A DNA stretch of 64,000 nucleotides from Forficula auricularia (taxonomy: Eukaryota > Arthropoda > Insecta > Dermaptera > Forficulidae). Every line of letters begins with the position of its first letter. The first letter of the stretch is position 1. The translations under genes were made by a program, and so were the position numbers. The notes below the pieces were generated by a model, which searched no databases, was not told where the DNA came from, and saw only the letters and a list, made by a program, of their open reading frames with translations. Of the stretch, positions 31,925 through 44,904 are shown piece by piece. The stretch lies in NCBI GenBank assembly GCA_024734495.1, contig JALMQS010000225.1:15460591-15524590 (forward strand), written 5' to 3'.

Positions 31925-32792
31925 TTTTTATAATTTTTCTAACTGATATGACAAAGAATAATTGACCTATCAATGAGAAGTGTTTTGGCCGCGCTTTATT
32001 TGAAAAAGATAATTTATCACAAGACTATTGCGGATTATGCTATTAAAGTCTGTGGAGTCTTAAATCTGGACCAGGAGAGAAAAAAGATGTGATCCACTTA
32101 GCTACAATCCAACGTCATTTTGCGTATAGCCCGCTAGACATTCGGATGGATCACCAAGTGAACTTGAGATCTCAGATGTTATATATTCAATCTCCCAGTA
32201 CAGAGCGCTCTGCCTATTAGCATGTATGTTAGATGCCTGCCATAAATTAACCGAATGTTTTCTACATTTGATTCAATCACGAATCAACTGTAGGGAATTT
32301 TTGTCAAATATTGAGTGAAAATAATATTTGAACTTATATATTTCTAATTTGAAATAATGATCTTAAATAAATTTTTTATAATTTGCTCTGTACTGGGAGA
32401 TTGAATATATAACATCTGAGATCTCAAGTTCACTTGGTGATCCATCCGAATGTCTAGCGGGCTATACGCAAAATGACGTTGGATTGTAGCTAAGTGGATC
32501 ACATCTTTTTTCTCTCCTGGTCCAGATTTAAGACTCCACAGACTTTAATAGCATAATCCGCAATAGTCTTGTGATAAAATATCTTTTTCAAATAAAGCGC
32601 GGCCAAAACACTTCTCATTGATAGGTCAATTATTCTTTGTCATATCAGTTAGAAAAATTATAAAAAATTTATTTAAGATCATTATTTCAAGTTAGAAATA
32701 TCTAAGTTCAAATATTATTTTCACTCAATATTTGACAAAAATTCCCTACAGTTGATTCGTGATTGAATCAAATGTAGAAAACATTCGGTTAA
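31925..32792. repeat. Interleaved inverted repeats (order A B A' B')
   Basis: A (31925-32207) is inverted at 32386-32671, and B (32247-32371) is inverted at 32672-32792. Arms match closely, for example ATGTGATCCACTTAGCTACA and GATTCAATCACGAATCAAC. The arms interleave rather than nest. No coding sequence is present. Confidence 0.75.
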
Positions 32793-33437
32793 AAGTAGGT
32801 AGGTATATATAAATATATAAAATTAAGGTTTGGCTTGAACATTTCTCCGAATCGTTCAAAATTTTACAAGTTTCAAGAAAAGTTATTAAAGAAAATCCCC
32901 CTCAACAAAAGGGTCTGTCTGTCTGTTTCCATGGAGTACGCGCAAATTTTTCGAGGAATTGGCATAAAAACGGCTTGAGTATTTTAATAAAATTTCTTAT
33001 TTGGATCAGATCAGTCGTTTAATTTAAATATAGGACATTTTGATATTTTTAACCTAAAAGAGGAGGTTTTTTTTGAGCGGGGGGTAGGGCACTAATGCAA
33101 ATTATCAAATAGCTCCTTAACTATTAACTCTATGGCAAATTCGGTTAGAAGCAAAGTTGTAGAGGTTTTGATTTCTGACAAGTTTTGTTTAAAGAAATTC
33201 CGAAAAAAAGGGGATGAGGTCAAAAAAATTAAAATTCTAGCGCTTAGAACCAAACTGATGCAAATTGGGTATACATAATCTGAAGGCCCCCAGAAAACTT
33301 GAAATTCAAAAACTTGCCACCCAAACACCTGGTACAGACAGGAATTTTGATGAGGGGATTTTCCTCCATAACCTTTCTTGAAACGTGTAGGTACTGCCAA
33401 AATTTGGGGCGATTCGGAGCAATTTACAGACACAACT

Positions 33438-33468
<31 letters not shown>

Positions 33469-33479
33469 GGTATATATAT

Positions 33480-33758
33480 CTTTCTTTAAGTGCCATATCA
33501 GGTCTCCCTGACGTTTTAGCTCCTCCCCACATATGTGCTGAGTATGTTTAGCTGTTTTTACACAAATATACGGGACCTACTTTTTAACGCCGGTTCCGAA
33601 CGGCTAGTTTGGAGAGGTTACTAATCAATTATACTCTTGGTAGGTTGCCATTGCTTTCCAAGAGGAGGCGACTGCAAATATCTGCCGAGACTCGGCTCGA
33701 ACCAGCGTATTTCAAGCCAGCGGCCCGACACTGTAACCACTGAGCCACAGTCTCCTCA
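33480..33758 (-). mobile_element. tRNA-derived SINE, family 1, copy 2
   Basis: The minus strand has A box TGGCTCAGTGG and B box GGTTCGAGCCG, then the same body as 11571-11854, ending GGCACTTAAAGAAAG. It inserted in an AT dinucleotide run (33443-33480 and 33759-33772), so the target duplication cannot be delimited. Confidence 0.8.
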
Positions 33759-33858
33759 TATATATATATATGGTTAAAAATAAATGAAAATATGAAATTA
33801 GATGAAAAAGTGAAAACGTTTTCAAGAGCCTGTATTTCCAAAAAGAAGTGTGTGTTCA

Positions 33859-34012
33859 GGGCAGGGTCGACCTGAACTTATGCGGACCCCGGGGTTGTAT
33901 CTTATTGAGGAGCCCCTTTTATAAATTATTTGTTAAAATCATGTAAGAAACCACCCTTTAGCGCGCCTTGGGCTCCCTTCATAGGCTAGGCCCGGTCTTG
34001 AGCCCACTCCTG
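33859..34012. mobile_element. Possible hAT-type MITE
   Basis: Starts CAGGGTCGACCTGAAC and ends with the inverse of CAGGAGTGGGCTC. The interior is GC-rich near both ends. The flanking 8-mers agree at only 5 of 8 positions, so this is weak. Confidence 0.35.
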
Positions 34013-35053
34013 ATTCGGGCGATAAGGCCTCCAAATAAGTTCAAGTTTATTCACCCAGATCTTGATAGAATGAGTTTTTTAAGATTCTATAAAGTGGTAG
34101 ACAGGAAGAGATTTCCACTTTCTGAACATTAGAGATAAACGTTCTGACAAATGAGTTCGTTCAGTTACTCTCCATTTCGACCGCTATCATTTTTTTTCTT
34201 CAAAATTTGAAAATCTCTAATTCTATACTCGAATACTCTATTTATTGACGTAACCATTGAAGTGAAAGTGCGCACGTCACTGAACTTAATGATAATTAAT
34301 AAATAATGTTGAATTATTTGCCAAAAAATTGTGAAAAATCGATTAACGGAGACGTCTCGGCTAACAGACAGGGTTTGTTAATTGGGGTTTTGTAGTGAAA
34401 CATGGCGGGCAATGGTCAAAGCTGTGTGTTTTAAGTCCAAAAGTGTTAATTCATTTAAATAGATTCGGGATAAGTTTAAGCACATGAATTACAGATATTG
34501 ACGTTTTAAATAAATAAAACCAATTTTTTCAGTAGTCAAAGAATGAGACACCTGTTAAATTAGGGTCGAATGATACCTTTTGTAGGCCATTAACTCTAAA
34601 TTATAAACAATTTTAATTCCTTCAAAATATGACTTTTTACTAAAATATTTTCACAGAAGCAAATAGTAGACAGGTTTCATTTAATTATAATTTAGATTCA
34701 AATGGTTGAAAGTGATTTCGAAATCTCTAAACATACAACTTGAGTGCTTAATTTTTTATAATCACTCTAATTTCTTTCATTAAGAATAACAATTTTTAAG
34801 ACAAAATATAATATCGCTGAAAGATAGGCAAAAAACACCTAATATTTTTCTTGTTGGAGCTAAAACTTTTATTAAAAATTTTTCATTTAATCATTTTGAT
34901 TTTGGTTCGTACCTGGTATTTAGATTTTGGTAAAATAATTTACATTTTAAAGTGCATAGGTATAACTGAAGTTCCTTAAGCCATGATGAAAAGTTTCACT
35001 TTCCTTGACCTAAACTACTAGACCTTTTCACCTAAAAAATGTACACATTTTAA
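34013..35053. other. No gene or repeat recognised
   Basis: AT-rich; no open frame with recognisable content. Confidence 0.45.
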
Positions 35054-35313
35054 GGGGCCATCCATAAATTACGTCATACAGTGAGGGCAGAGGGGACATC
35101 TCAGATTTGTGACAAAATGTGACAGAGGTGCTCACAAAAGTCAAATTAAAAAATACATTCTTTTGATTTCCGGTTATTATTATTAACAATAAGGGTATAA
35201 AAGTGATAGAGTGACGTCACAATACAAGGGGGGCTCAATGAAAATGTGACAGAATGTGGAGAGGGGGTGTCTAAAAATCTTGAAATTCGTGTGACGTAAT
35301 TTTTGGCAGCCCC
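35054..35313. mobile_element. GGGGC-x-ATTACGTCA terminal-repeat MITE
   Basis: The left end GGGGCCATCCATAAATTACG and the right end (inverse of GGGGCTGCCAAAAATTACG) form imperfect inverted repeats with a TGACGTAA core. Adjacent TTAA (35050-35053) and TAATTAA suggest a TTAA-type target as in piggyBac, but this is uncertain. This terminal motif is common in insect genomes. Confidence 0.6.
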
Positions 35314-36287
35314 TAATTAAGAAAAAGTATTTTAGAGATTTGATATAATTTGATTTCTCTGAATTTCAATTATGTAAATATAATTATTTTAGTCTAAAAA
35401 AGACTATATTTGATTTAATGTGTAAAGGGCTTTCATTCCCTCGGGGATATCCTTTGAGTTGAAGCACTCTTATAATAGCCAAGTAATTTCAATCAAAGGA
35501 ATCACTTTAATTGAAAAAGTGCAATTTTTGAGATTCGGAAACTCACTTGTTTTATTTTAATTTTTATTTTTTTCAGTTCAGTTTATTAAGAAATAATTAT
35601 AAAATTTAGTAAAAGTTAGAAATTATCCCCGTGATATCCTATGGAAACAGCATATTTTTTTTTTGTTTTTTTGTTTATGATTTTCTATAATTTTAACCGA
35701 CTTTAAAAAAGAAGGTTCTCAATTCGATTGATTTTTTTGTGTCTATGTTACTCGAAATTTTGAACCGATTTTGATGATTTTTTTTGTATTTGGTTCAGTA
35801 TAGTTTCCAATTGGTACCATATCAATTTGGTCCAGTTCTGATGGTATGATCATAGACAAAATAGCGGAAATCTCCAATTCATATGAGCATATAATCAAAA
35901 TTATAATAATAATAAATATGTTATAAAAAAAAGAATCTTATAACGTTCATTTAAAACCCGCTAACGCTTCGAGAGAATTCCTCTATTTATAAATTGAATT
36001 TTATTATCATTTTCTGGATGGAAAAAATGGAACGGGGGATTAGGAATAATTATCGGAAAAGAGGTTTTTTTTATTTAATTAGTTTTTTCCTCTTATTAAA
36101 AACAAGGACTAAAAAGATGATCAAGGACAGTCGATGATGGAGAAGTAATCCCCGAAGTCGAAGCTCAAATACAATGTATACATTAATTCATGTAAAATAA
36201 TTGGTTTAATATCATTTTCTGATTCATTCGCACGAATCTTTCTCTTTCATCCAAGATATTATCTTAAGTCTCACTATTAATAACATC

Positions 36288-37225
36288 CAGGGACGGATTT
36301 AAGAGACCAGGGCCCCTAGGCACTAGACATCCCCCCCCCCCCCACCATCTCGAAGCTATTTTGGAAATTTAGCAAATTAAATCCACTAGTACAGAACATA
36401 TATATTTTTTTAATATATTCAAGAACATTGTATTTGTAGGGGCATCTAGCCTTTTTAATGTACAATATTAGGCCAATTTAATTACAAAGAAAATAAACAA
36501 TATGATACAAACAGATCAAGTATGAGAAAAAATTTAAAAATGGAAACAACAATTATATGGAACAAAAACAATAAATATACTGAATATAGAGAAAAGAATA
36601 AAACTAAAAATGACAATATATATATATATATATAATATAGACAAAAGAAGAGAGGAAAAAAGAAATTTTTAATCGACTTTAATGAGTTTAATAAACATCA
36701 GAATAATACAGTCTATGTTACTATATAGTTACGTTATTCTATAAAATTTATACAATCTTACGGCGAACTTTCTTCTGTGCAAAAGAACGAATGACGTCTT
36801 CATAGTCAATTGACTGACTTATTTCTTCTGACTCTATGTACATTACAGAGAGTGAATTGAGCCTGTTCTCTCCTATGTTAGATCTTAAGTAATTCTTTAC
36901 TCTCTCTAAAACGACCGTTCTGCTGAGCCGTTTGACGCTGATGTACACAACAGCATTCGGAACGCAATTCCTACGTTTGGATAAATGTGCTTATGGAAAT
37001 GGAGCAGCAATCCAACGTAAAAACTCTTAGTAATTTTAATGAGAATGTTAAGCGATATTTGTTTAGCCAGAGATTGTGATTGCATACTTGTATGATATTT
37101 GTAATGCCTGTTGTAGATCCTTTGTGATCTTTTTAGGTTGAAAAAAAGACTCCGAAATCGAGGCCCCCAGGCCGGCTGGGTCCCTAGGCCCGGGCCTAGT
37201 GGGCCTAGGCGGAAATCCAGCACTG
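36288..37225 (-). mobile_element. hAT element with ZMYM1-like transposase remnant
   Basis: The ends CAGGGACGGATTTAAG and the inverse of CAGTGCTGGATTTCCG are flanked by perfect 8-bp duplications ATAACATC (36280-36287 and 37226-37233). It is 938 bp and internally deleted. The minus strand keeps only the end of the transposase. Confidence 0.88.
36748..37090 (-). pseudogene. hAT transposase C-terminal dimerisation region, frameshifted
   Basis: Two overlapping minus-strand frames reconstruct the hAT C-terminus. The first has YPNVGIAFRMLLCTSASNGS then AERSF; the second has RVKNYLRSNIGENRLNSLSV then MYIES and IDYEDVIRSFAQKKVRRK. This is the hAT family dimerisation motif (A-S-x-E-R-x-F ... L-x-S...R-L-x-x-L) as in zinc-finger MYM-type-1-like proteins. 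A frameshift near 36906-36948 separates them and the catalytic core is missing. Confidence 0.8.
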
Positions 37226-37578
37226 ATAACATCACTAAAAAGAGAAAATTAAATATAATTTTTACGAAAAAAACCGACTTCGGAAAAATTAAATGCAACA
37301 AATAAAATAATAAAAACTCAAAAATCAAATAAAGTGCACTAAAAGGTATAAAATAATTATCTAATATAATTACAAATAAACGACGAATTTTTACATGAAA
37401 TCACTTTTTGAAGTCGGTGCTAAACAAACTATATAAGCGAGCTTACGCGATGTTGTTTTCATTACATGCCAAACGTAATAAGTAAGATCAGTCGAATGCA
37501 ATTAATAAATGTTTGATACCGACTTCAAAAAGTGATTTCATGTAAAAATTTCTTCGTTTAGTTGTAACTAAATTATAT

Positions 37579-38185
37579 TATAACCTAGAAGGAGTTAAGG
37601 AATTCCGCTACCTAGGAAGTAAAATAACATGGGATGGGAGGAGCGAAAACGAAATTAAGAATTGCCCAAGCAAAAATGGGGTTTAATTCAAAAACAAAAA
37701 CTACTATGCTCCTCCTCAATCAGCTTAGAAAACAGGAAGTTGCTATTGAAGACATATGTATGGAGCATAGCCATGTACGGGTGTGAAACCTGGACAATTA
37801 GAAAAGCGGAGAGAAAGAGATTAGAGGCTTTCGAAATGTGGTGCTACAGAAGAATGATGAATATCAAATGGATGGATAAAATTACAAATGAAGAAGTTCT
37901 TGGAAGAATCGGAGAAAGAAGAACCTTGTGGAAGAGTCTGAAGAAGAGAAGAGGTCAGATGATGGGGCACACACTGAGACATGGGGGACTGCTTAGGGAT
38001 ATCTTGGAGGGGGAGGTGGGAAAGAATAGGGAAGGGGAAGACCCAGATTAGAATATTTCAACCAAATAATTGGGGATATGGGATGCCAGACATTTAGAGA
38101 GGTCAAACAGCTGGCGGGGACAGAGTCGAGTGGAGACGGATTGTTGCATCAAACCAGTCTTACGACTGTATACTCAATGATGATG
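37579..38185 (+). pseudogene. RTE-like LINE, 5'-truncated copy 1
   Basis: The insertion is flanked by 9-bp duplications AAATTATAT (37570-37578 and 38186-38194). It encodes the end of a reverse-transcriptase ORF: FRYLGSKITWDGRSENEIK in one frame, then SIAMYGCETWTIRKAERKRL and AFEMWCYRRMMNIKWMDKI (about 37765-37880). A frame break lies between them. The end is QIIGDMGCQTFREVKQ followed by a very short 3' tail ACTCAATGATGATGAA. The short tandem ATG tail and this C-terminal pattern suit RTE-type LINEs. Confidence 0.8.
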
Positions 38186-39033
38186 AAATTATATACCTTT
38201 TACTTCATTTTATTTGATTTTTGAGTTGCATTATTTTATTTGTTGCATTTAATTTTTTGAAGTCGTTTTTTTTGTAATTAACAGGAAGTTCTGGAGGTAG
38301 AAAGGCTAAAATTTAATCAGTTCTTCACCCTGTCTCTTGAATACTTCAAGTAATTTGAATATATCTTAAGCATTATTTTCAATTAAATATTTTCGAAGTA
38401 CCTACCTATATTTCCTATTTTTAACAAATGATTTTTAGATATCTCACTATTCGTTTCCTGCCACTCTGAAATCTCGACACTTCCGTTAGCCATCATTTCA
38501 AATAAAGAAAGAATAAAATTCAATATTTTATTGAATATTTTGAAAGTTATTCGTTTACCATTAGAGAAAGAATGAGAAATCGAACAAATATATCAACCCG
38601 ACGCTTCAAACCGAATTTTACTTCCTTGTTTTTTTTATTTATTTTTTTATTTTTTTATTTTCATTTTCTTTACTTTGTCATTTACAAAGCAATATTTTTC
38701 TAAAAGCGAATTTATTTATGCTTTGATTAAAATTTAAGTTGTTTTTGTGTCGGCCAAGAACGAAATAAAATAATATTTTCGTTGTGTCTGCGATTCTGTC
38801 AAACTTTTAATGAACTATATAGCAAAAAACCCATTTCGAAAAGTGATGAACTTAATACTTTTTACAAAAGAAGAGATGTTAATTTACGGTGAAAATAGTT
38901 AACAGCTAACAACATTTTACAAAAAAGTGTGAAAAATTCTTCTTCTTAAAATAAGACATTTTGATGCCAATTAAAAGTTAAATTTTTACTTTTTCTCGTA
39001 TATACCTAATACTATTGAAAGAGTAGTTAAATA

Positions 39034-39480
39034 TCTCAACCAAAACATTCTGTGAAAAAACTGGCCAAGTTAGAAAAAGTAGTGAAATCTACTGTGCAGC
39101 CAAGTTATATTCGCCAAGAATAATTAAGTTGAGAAAATAGTAGTTTCAATTAAAATACTTTCTTTCCATTTTGAATGACAATCTAAATTTATGGATTCTA
39201 AATTTTTAATTAAAATTATTTTCATGAAACTTGGCTGTTCACGAATTTAGTTCATTAACCCTTACAGTATAATTCGTAACAGCCAAGTATCATGAAAATA
39301 ATCTAAATTAAAAATTTAGAATCCATAAATTTAGATTGTTCAAAATGGAAAGAATGTATTTTAATTGAAAGTACTATTTTCTCAACTTGTTTATTGTTGA
39401 CGAACATAACTTGGCTGCGCAGTAGTTTTCACTACTTTTTCGAACTTGGCCTGGTTTTTCACAGAATGTTTTGGTTGAGA
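39034..39480. repeat. Foldback element, 447 bp
   Basis: Inverted arms of about 190 bp run from TCTCAACCAAAACATTCTG to the matching inverse, around a centre near 39257. No coding sequence, terminal motif or clear target duplication was found. Confidence 0.7.
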
Positions 39481-40329
39481 ATTCTCTGCTTTTTTAAGCT
39501 ACGTGAAAAGCGAAAAAAGAATATGTATACAAAATTTGGTTGAGTTTGGTCCAACAGGCTAGAATTTTCATTTTTGACCCCCCCCCCCCCCGCATTTTGA
39601 AGGGGCTGAAAGATAGAAAGTTTGGATTTTTGGAATTTTTTCTTTGTTTATGTCCCAAACTCTACTAGCAGGCGAAATTTCATGATGCTGGAATGATTGG
39701 AAGTACCCTATCGGTTTTGATGACCTGTCAGTGAGTGAGTGCCAAAATTAGCTATATTCTCAAGTCCATAACGCAGAATCTATTTAAGCTATATTATTGA
39801 AATTTGGTACTCTCTTCAAGATGGATTACATCATTATATGTGTATAATTTCAGATTTGTATCTCAAATGTATTCCGAGCTGCAGGGAGGACGAAATTGGC
39901 TCGAAAAGGTTCTTGTAAATAGCTTACAGCGTGTACGGCCAAGCCAATGCACGAACTTGGCCTCCGCACGCTGTGTGCTTGAATATAAAATAGAAGTAAA
40001 TTTATAAATAAACAAAAAAACCAACATTGGAAGAATATAAGAATCGGAGGGGTTTGTCATGGAAATTTTAATTATGAATGAAAGAAATTTAAAATTTATT
40101 CTGGGGAAAAAAAGGAAATAAATTTCTTTTTTGGGTATATTTTATTAATGAATGAGCTAGGTATATGGTATACACTAGTAGTTTAAAATATCTACTAAAT
40201 TTTTGAAAAATTCACTGAACGTAAATAATTTCACGGCGCCACTGAAAAGTTTTGCGGTAGATAGAAATAGAAATTGGGGCGGAAGAGACGTAATAGTAGG
40301 GAATTCGATTAGTTGTTAAAAGGCTAGCG
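39481..40329. other. Dispersed-repeat fragment, otherwise unremarkable
   Basis: 39520-39770 belongs to the 'acaaaatttggttgagttt' repeat family seen at 9020-9735. No gene is seen in the rest. Confidence 0.4.
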
Positions 40330-40476
40330 CAGTATTTTCCAACGGTGTGTAGCAACACATTTGCTTATGTATAATACGTGTAAAAATTATTTTTTTTTCT
40401 CTGACATTTCTGATGTGTCGGAAAAATTAAATTAAATTTGAAATATGTGGTAGTAAAAAAAAGTTGAGAAACATTG
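40330..40476. mobile_element. hAT MITE, 147 bp
   Basis: The left end is CAGTATTTTCCAACGG and the right end is the inverse of CAATGTTTCTCAACT. Flanking octamers GGCTAGCG (40322-40329) and GGCTAGAG (40477-40484) agree at 7 of 8. No coding sequence. Confidence 0.75.
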
Positions 40477-42350
40477 GGCTAGAGTAAAGAGAATAGAATT
40501 TTTATTACAATAAAAAGACTAGAGCTGTTATATTCAAATGTGAATTTATTTTTCATTTGTCTTTAATACGAGTATAATTTTAAACTAATTATATTTTTAA
40601 ATAAATATTTTCTGTACTCCATTGATTCCTAGTCAAATGCCTTACCGGGGGTCCCAGCTTTTCGATATTGATTCCTATATTGAGATATTTTAAAATTGAT
40701 TTTAAAAACATCATGACATTAAGGCTTACAAAAAAACCTTAAATAGTAAATAATTAATATTAAGAGTTAATAATTATTCATAGAAAATGTCAAAAGTAAA
40801 CATTAAGTATACGTGTTACGATATCAATTATAATCTAATCAGCTTTTCAACTTATTATAAAACAACAAAATATGAAATTTCGTTTTTAGTAAACTACATA
40901 CAAAATTCGACCACTCACGTTTTGTGAACAGAGACACGAATGAACCTCCAGAAATTGTGACAAAACAATACTTAACTCTTAAAGTAGTAATTTTTTGATG
41001 TTTAATATTTTTTGCAGACCTGATTTAACTTATTATTATTTTTGTTTTTATTTTGTTTTAATAAATATTTTTTGTCAATTTCTTCCTTCGGTTTCCCAAG
41101 ATTTTTTTGAGCCTCTTCGACTGATACCTATGTATCTATAATAAAGTAAAACAAAAAAGTAAATAAAAAATTAATCAAAGGCTAGTCCATGTAAGGGGGG
41201 AGAGAATTTAGTGGTTAAATCTAGGGTTGTGGAAGACCTAATTCCCGTAGGGCCAGCTTTGAATGGATAAACTTGACTTAGGATTGAATGCAGTTGACGG
41301 AGAGAAATGGGAGACCATGGTTGTGACAGACATGGACCTTAATGGATTGTTGGTTCTAATAAGCTAATGGAATATAGATATTATACTGTATACATTTAAT
41401 GGATATTTGTGATTAATAGCACACTAATTCTCGAATCCCTTCCAAAATTCATCTCATGTTTTATTAAAGTTTCCTAAGTAATGTTATAAATTTTTTCTTC
41501 GCACAACATTTTAAATTTTAAAAGCAAAAAAGTCACAATTAATGACGAATAATTATGGCTTAAACCGAAAGAATTCAAAAGCAGATGTGTTTATTATTCG
41601 ATGAATTTCTATACAACATTATTGGTTAGAGCCAAGGACGATAGGTATCATGTAAAAACACATCATCTCATATGAAAACACATGTTCCTGTTACATCTGG
41701 TATGCACTTTGCATATTACTGTAGACCCGATCCCAGTCATGTAGCTTTCAACGAAGTTTAATTGACCAGTGATGCCTAAAGGGAAACAGTGCATCTCCAA
41801 ACTCAATATTTGACAATGGCTGAACAAGCACAAGTTGATTATTATTACAATATATATATATATTTGTAGTTATTTATGATGGTTTTTGATCGTAAAAAAC
41901 TCTGATGAAATCGTTTCACAATGGATTTATTTTCCATAGCCAATGATGAGTTTTTTGTTTTTTTTTTCAACTTTTTTTTAAAATGTCTATTTATTAACCT
42001 AGAATTTCAAATAAGCAAAAGAGAATTGATCAGCTTTTTTTTATATAAGATATTTTGACATCATAGCCTTTTTTAAAGCTCTCTCCATTTCAATCTTCAA
42101 AGAATCAGAGAACTGTCACAGACTATAAAGAAAACTCATTTGGCGGTTGTCAATAGTTTTCTGACTTTAAGTGAGAAAAATAATTAAAAATTCCGCACTC
42201 AATAACAGGATCAAATAAACTGCAACGGATCGTTGCTAAACTTTATCCAAATTCATTTGAAATATTAATATGTTTGTTCCTTTATTATTAATCAGATATC
42301 ACTTGCAATTTGTAGTTCATATTGAAATTAATTCAAAAATAATTCTCATT
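40477..42350. other. No gene recognised
   Basis: AT-rich intergenic sequence without open frames of interest. A short AT run lies at 41852-41863. Confidence 0.45.
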
Positions 42351-43615
42351 TAAGAGTCGAGGAACAACCATTCTACATTGGACCTTTGACGTTTCGGTTT
42401 TTATTGGTAACCATTGCTGAAGACATAGAGGAATCGACTTAAAATCAAAAATAGCCATCGATTCTCATCTAATACTTGAGGAATAACAATTCTACATTAG
42501 TTTTTGACGTTTCGATTAATATTGGTAACCATTGCTGAAGACATGGAGGAAACGACTTAAAATCAAAAATAACGATCGATTCTTATCTAATACTAGAGGA
42601 ATAACCTTATTGAATTCCATTTTTGATGTTTTGACTATTAATGGAAACCTCTACTGAAAATGTAGAAGAATCGACTTAAAATCAAAAAGACTAAATTCTT
42701 TTATGGCAAACAACTCAAGCTTGAGTTGTTTACCAAAAAAGAATTTAGTCTTATTGATTTTAAGTCGATTCTTCTACATTTTCAGTAGAGGTTGCCATTA
42801 ATAGTCAAAACATCAAAAATGGAATTCAATAAGGTTATTCCTCTAGTATTAGATAAGAATCGATCGTTATTTTTGATTTTAAGTCGATTCCTCCATGTCT
42901 TCAGCAATGGTTACCAATAATAATCGAAACGTCAAAAACCTAATGTAGAATTGTTATTCCTCAAGTATTAGATGAAAATCAATCGCTATTTTTGATTTTA
43001 AGTCGATTCCTCTATGTCTTCAGCAATGGTTACCAATAAAACCGAAACGTCAAAAATCCAATATAGAATGATTATTCCTCAAGTACTAGATGAGAATCAA
43101 TCGCTATTTTTGGTTTAAAGTTGATTTCTCCATGTCTTCAGCAATGGTTACTAATAAAAACCGAAACGTCAAAAATCCAATATAGAATGATTATTCCTCA
43201 AGTACTAGATGAGAATCAATCGCTATTTTTGGTTTAAAGTCGATTTCTCTATGTCTTCAGCAATGGTTACTAATAAAAACCGAAACGTCAAAAATCCAAT
43301 ATAGAATGATTATTCCTCAAGTACTAGATGAGAATCAATCGCTATTTTTGGTTTAAAGTCGATTTCTCTATGTCTTCAGCAATGGTTACTAATAAAAACC
43401 GAAACGTCAAAAATCCAATATAGAATGATTATTCCTCAAGAACTAGATGAGAATCAATCGCTATTTTTGGTTTAAAATCGATTTCTCTATGTCTTCAGCA
43501 ATGGTTACTAATAAAAACCGAAACGTCAAAAATCCAATATAGAATGATTATTCCTCAAGTACTAGATGAGAATCAATCGCTATTTTTGGTTTAAAATCGA
43601 TTTCTCTGTCTTCAA
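42351..43615. repeat. 119-bp tandem array in foldback arrangement
   Basis: Three units in one orientation (about 42351-42712), a centre near 42718 (CTCAAGCTTGAG), then about seven units in the other orientation to 43615. The word CGAAACGTC recurs at 42924, 43043, 43162, 43281, 43400 and 43519, exactly 119 bp apart. The last four units are almost identical, and the units nearest the centre are the most diverged on both sides. Each unit also contains GTCTTCAGCAATGGTTAC. Confidence 0.85.
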
Positions 43616-43769
43616 CAAAGGTAACGGATAAGAAAACAACGCAGTTGCTATGGTACTCATAAAAATTCCTCCCAAATTTTTAGCATTTCACAGAGAGAAG
43701 CCTATCCATTCTTACTTAAGCAAGGCTAAATGAGCTATATTAAAACTTTCAAATGAATAAATTTTAAAG

Positions 43770-44350
43770 AATTAAAAAAATTAAAAAAGTACCATCTTAC
43801 TCTAGAGTAAAGTACTTTAAAATATAATTTTACTAAAAACTTTATTTAACCTTTTTTGTGGTCCCCAAGGTACTTAATTAGGATATTAAATTTCATCAAA
43901 ATTGGTTAAGTCATTTTCAAGATATTTAGAAAAAACTAAAAAAGTACTGAAATAAAGTACTAATGTTTGTGGGCCGATATGTACCAAAAACTAATCAGCG
44001 CTTCATTTTGTTAAACTAATGGTAGGTTTTCAATTTCATTTCAATCGGTGCAACGGTGTGGAAAAAAATCGTGGGCCAAAAAAGCGATAACATACATACA
44101 TACATCCATACATACATACATCCATCCATACGCACGCACTAAATGAAAAAATCGCACTTTTTGGCCTCTCGACGAGACCCCATGTAATTTTTGGCAAAAC
44201 CGTCACGTGCTAATATTCAACCTAATTGAATACTACAATTTGTGACTTTAATTGAGTCCATGGGTTCCGTAGTCTTTACCTGAGGACCCTTTGAAGCCAC
44301 GCTTGCCCCGAGAGCGATTACAATACTTTACCCATGCTTTGCATTGGATA
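43770..44350. repeat. Dispersed-repeat fragment with CATA microsatellite
   Basis: Related to the 9020-9735 family: 'gggccgatatgtaccaaaaa' and a terminal 'ataaagtaaaaa' block. A (CATA/CATC)n run lies at about 44092-44136. Confidence 0.5.
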
Positions 44351-44904
44351 AAGTAAAAAACAACAACTTATATAATTATCGGTAACATTCAATCGAGGTC
44401 AAACAAACAATAAACAACCAACCTAATAACTTATTCAGCGTCAATACTCACAGGACTCGAAATCCATCATTATGTTTTACTACCTTGTTAGAGATTTTCA
44501 TATTTGAAATATTTCGGTACAAATCGTTTTTTAGAGGCTGGTAATAATAATAGGGGTGTAGACATATTTAACACATCAAAAGATAAAAATAAAAATCATT
44601 TTTCCGGAAATTTATGATTGTTTGAGGAGAATGTTTGTTTTACTTTGGAATTATATTAAACTACTCATAAAGAGAAACCAAGAGGTTGTCCCCTGCTTGA
44701 TGCAAATAAACATACACACCAGTGGCGTGAGGTCCATGGATGCTGTTGTGGATGTGGCGCATCCCTAAAATTATTAAATGGAAAAAAGACGATTTTAATT
44801 ATTGTGAAACAAAGTAAGTAAAGACTGAAATGTTTAGTATAAAAAGAAAAGATCCCGAATCTGTGGAACACGTGTAAATGAAGTATGAATTTTAGTAGTC
44901 TAAA

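Larger units (their letters stand above)
35695..38267 (+). mobile_element. Family X element, copy 2, with two nested insertions
   Basis: Begins AACCGACTTTAAAAAAG and ends at the inverse CGACTTCAAAAAATT. It has the same body and inner foldback as copies 1 and 3. A hAT (36288-37225) and an RTE-like LINE fragment (37579-38185) interrupt it, each with its own target duplication. It is therefore the oldest of the three. Confidence 0.75.

Noticed and set aside
42351..43615. CRISPR-like or hammerhead-like array
   Set aside because: The 119-bp units are contiguous without spacers, and CTGAAGA and GAAACGTC lie on opposite strands, so neither a CRISPR array nor a hammerhead core is formed.
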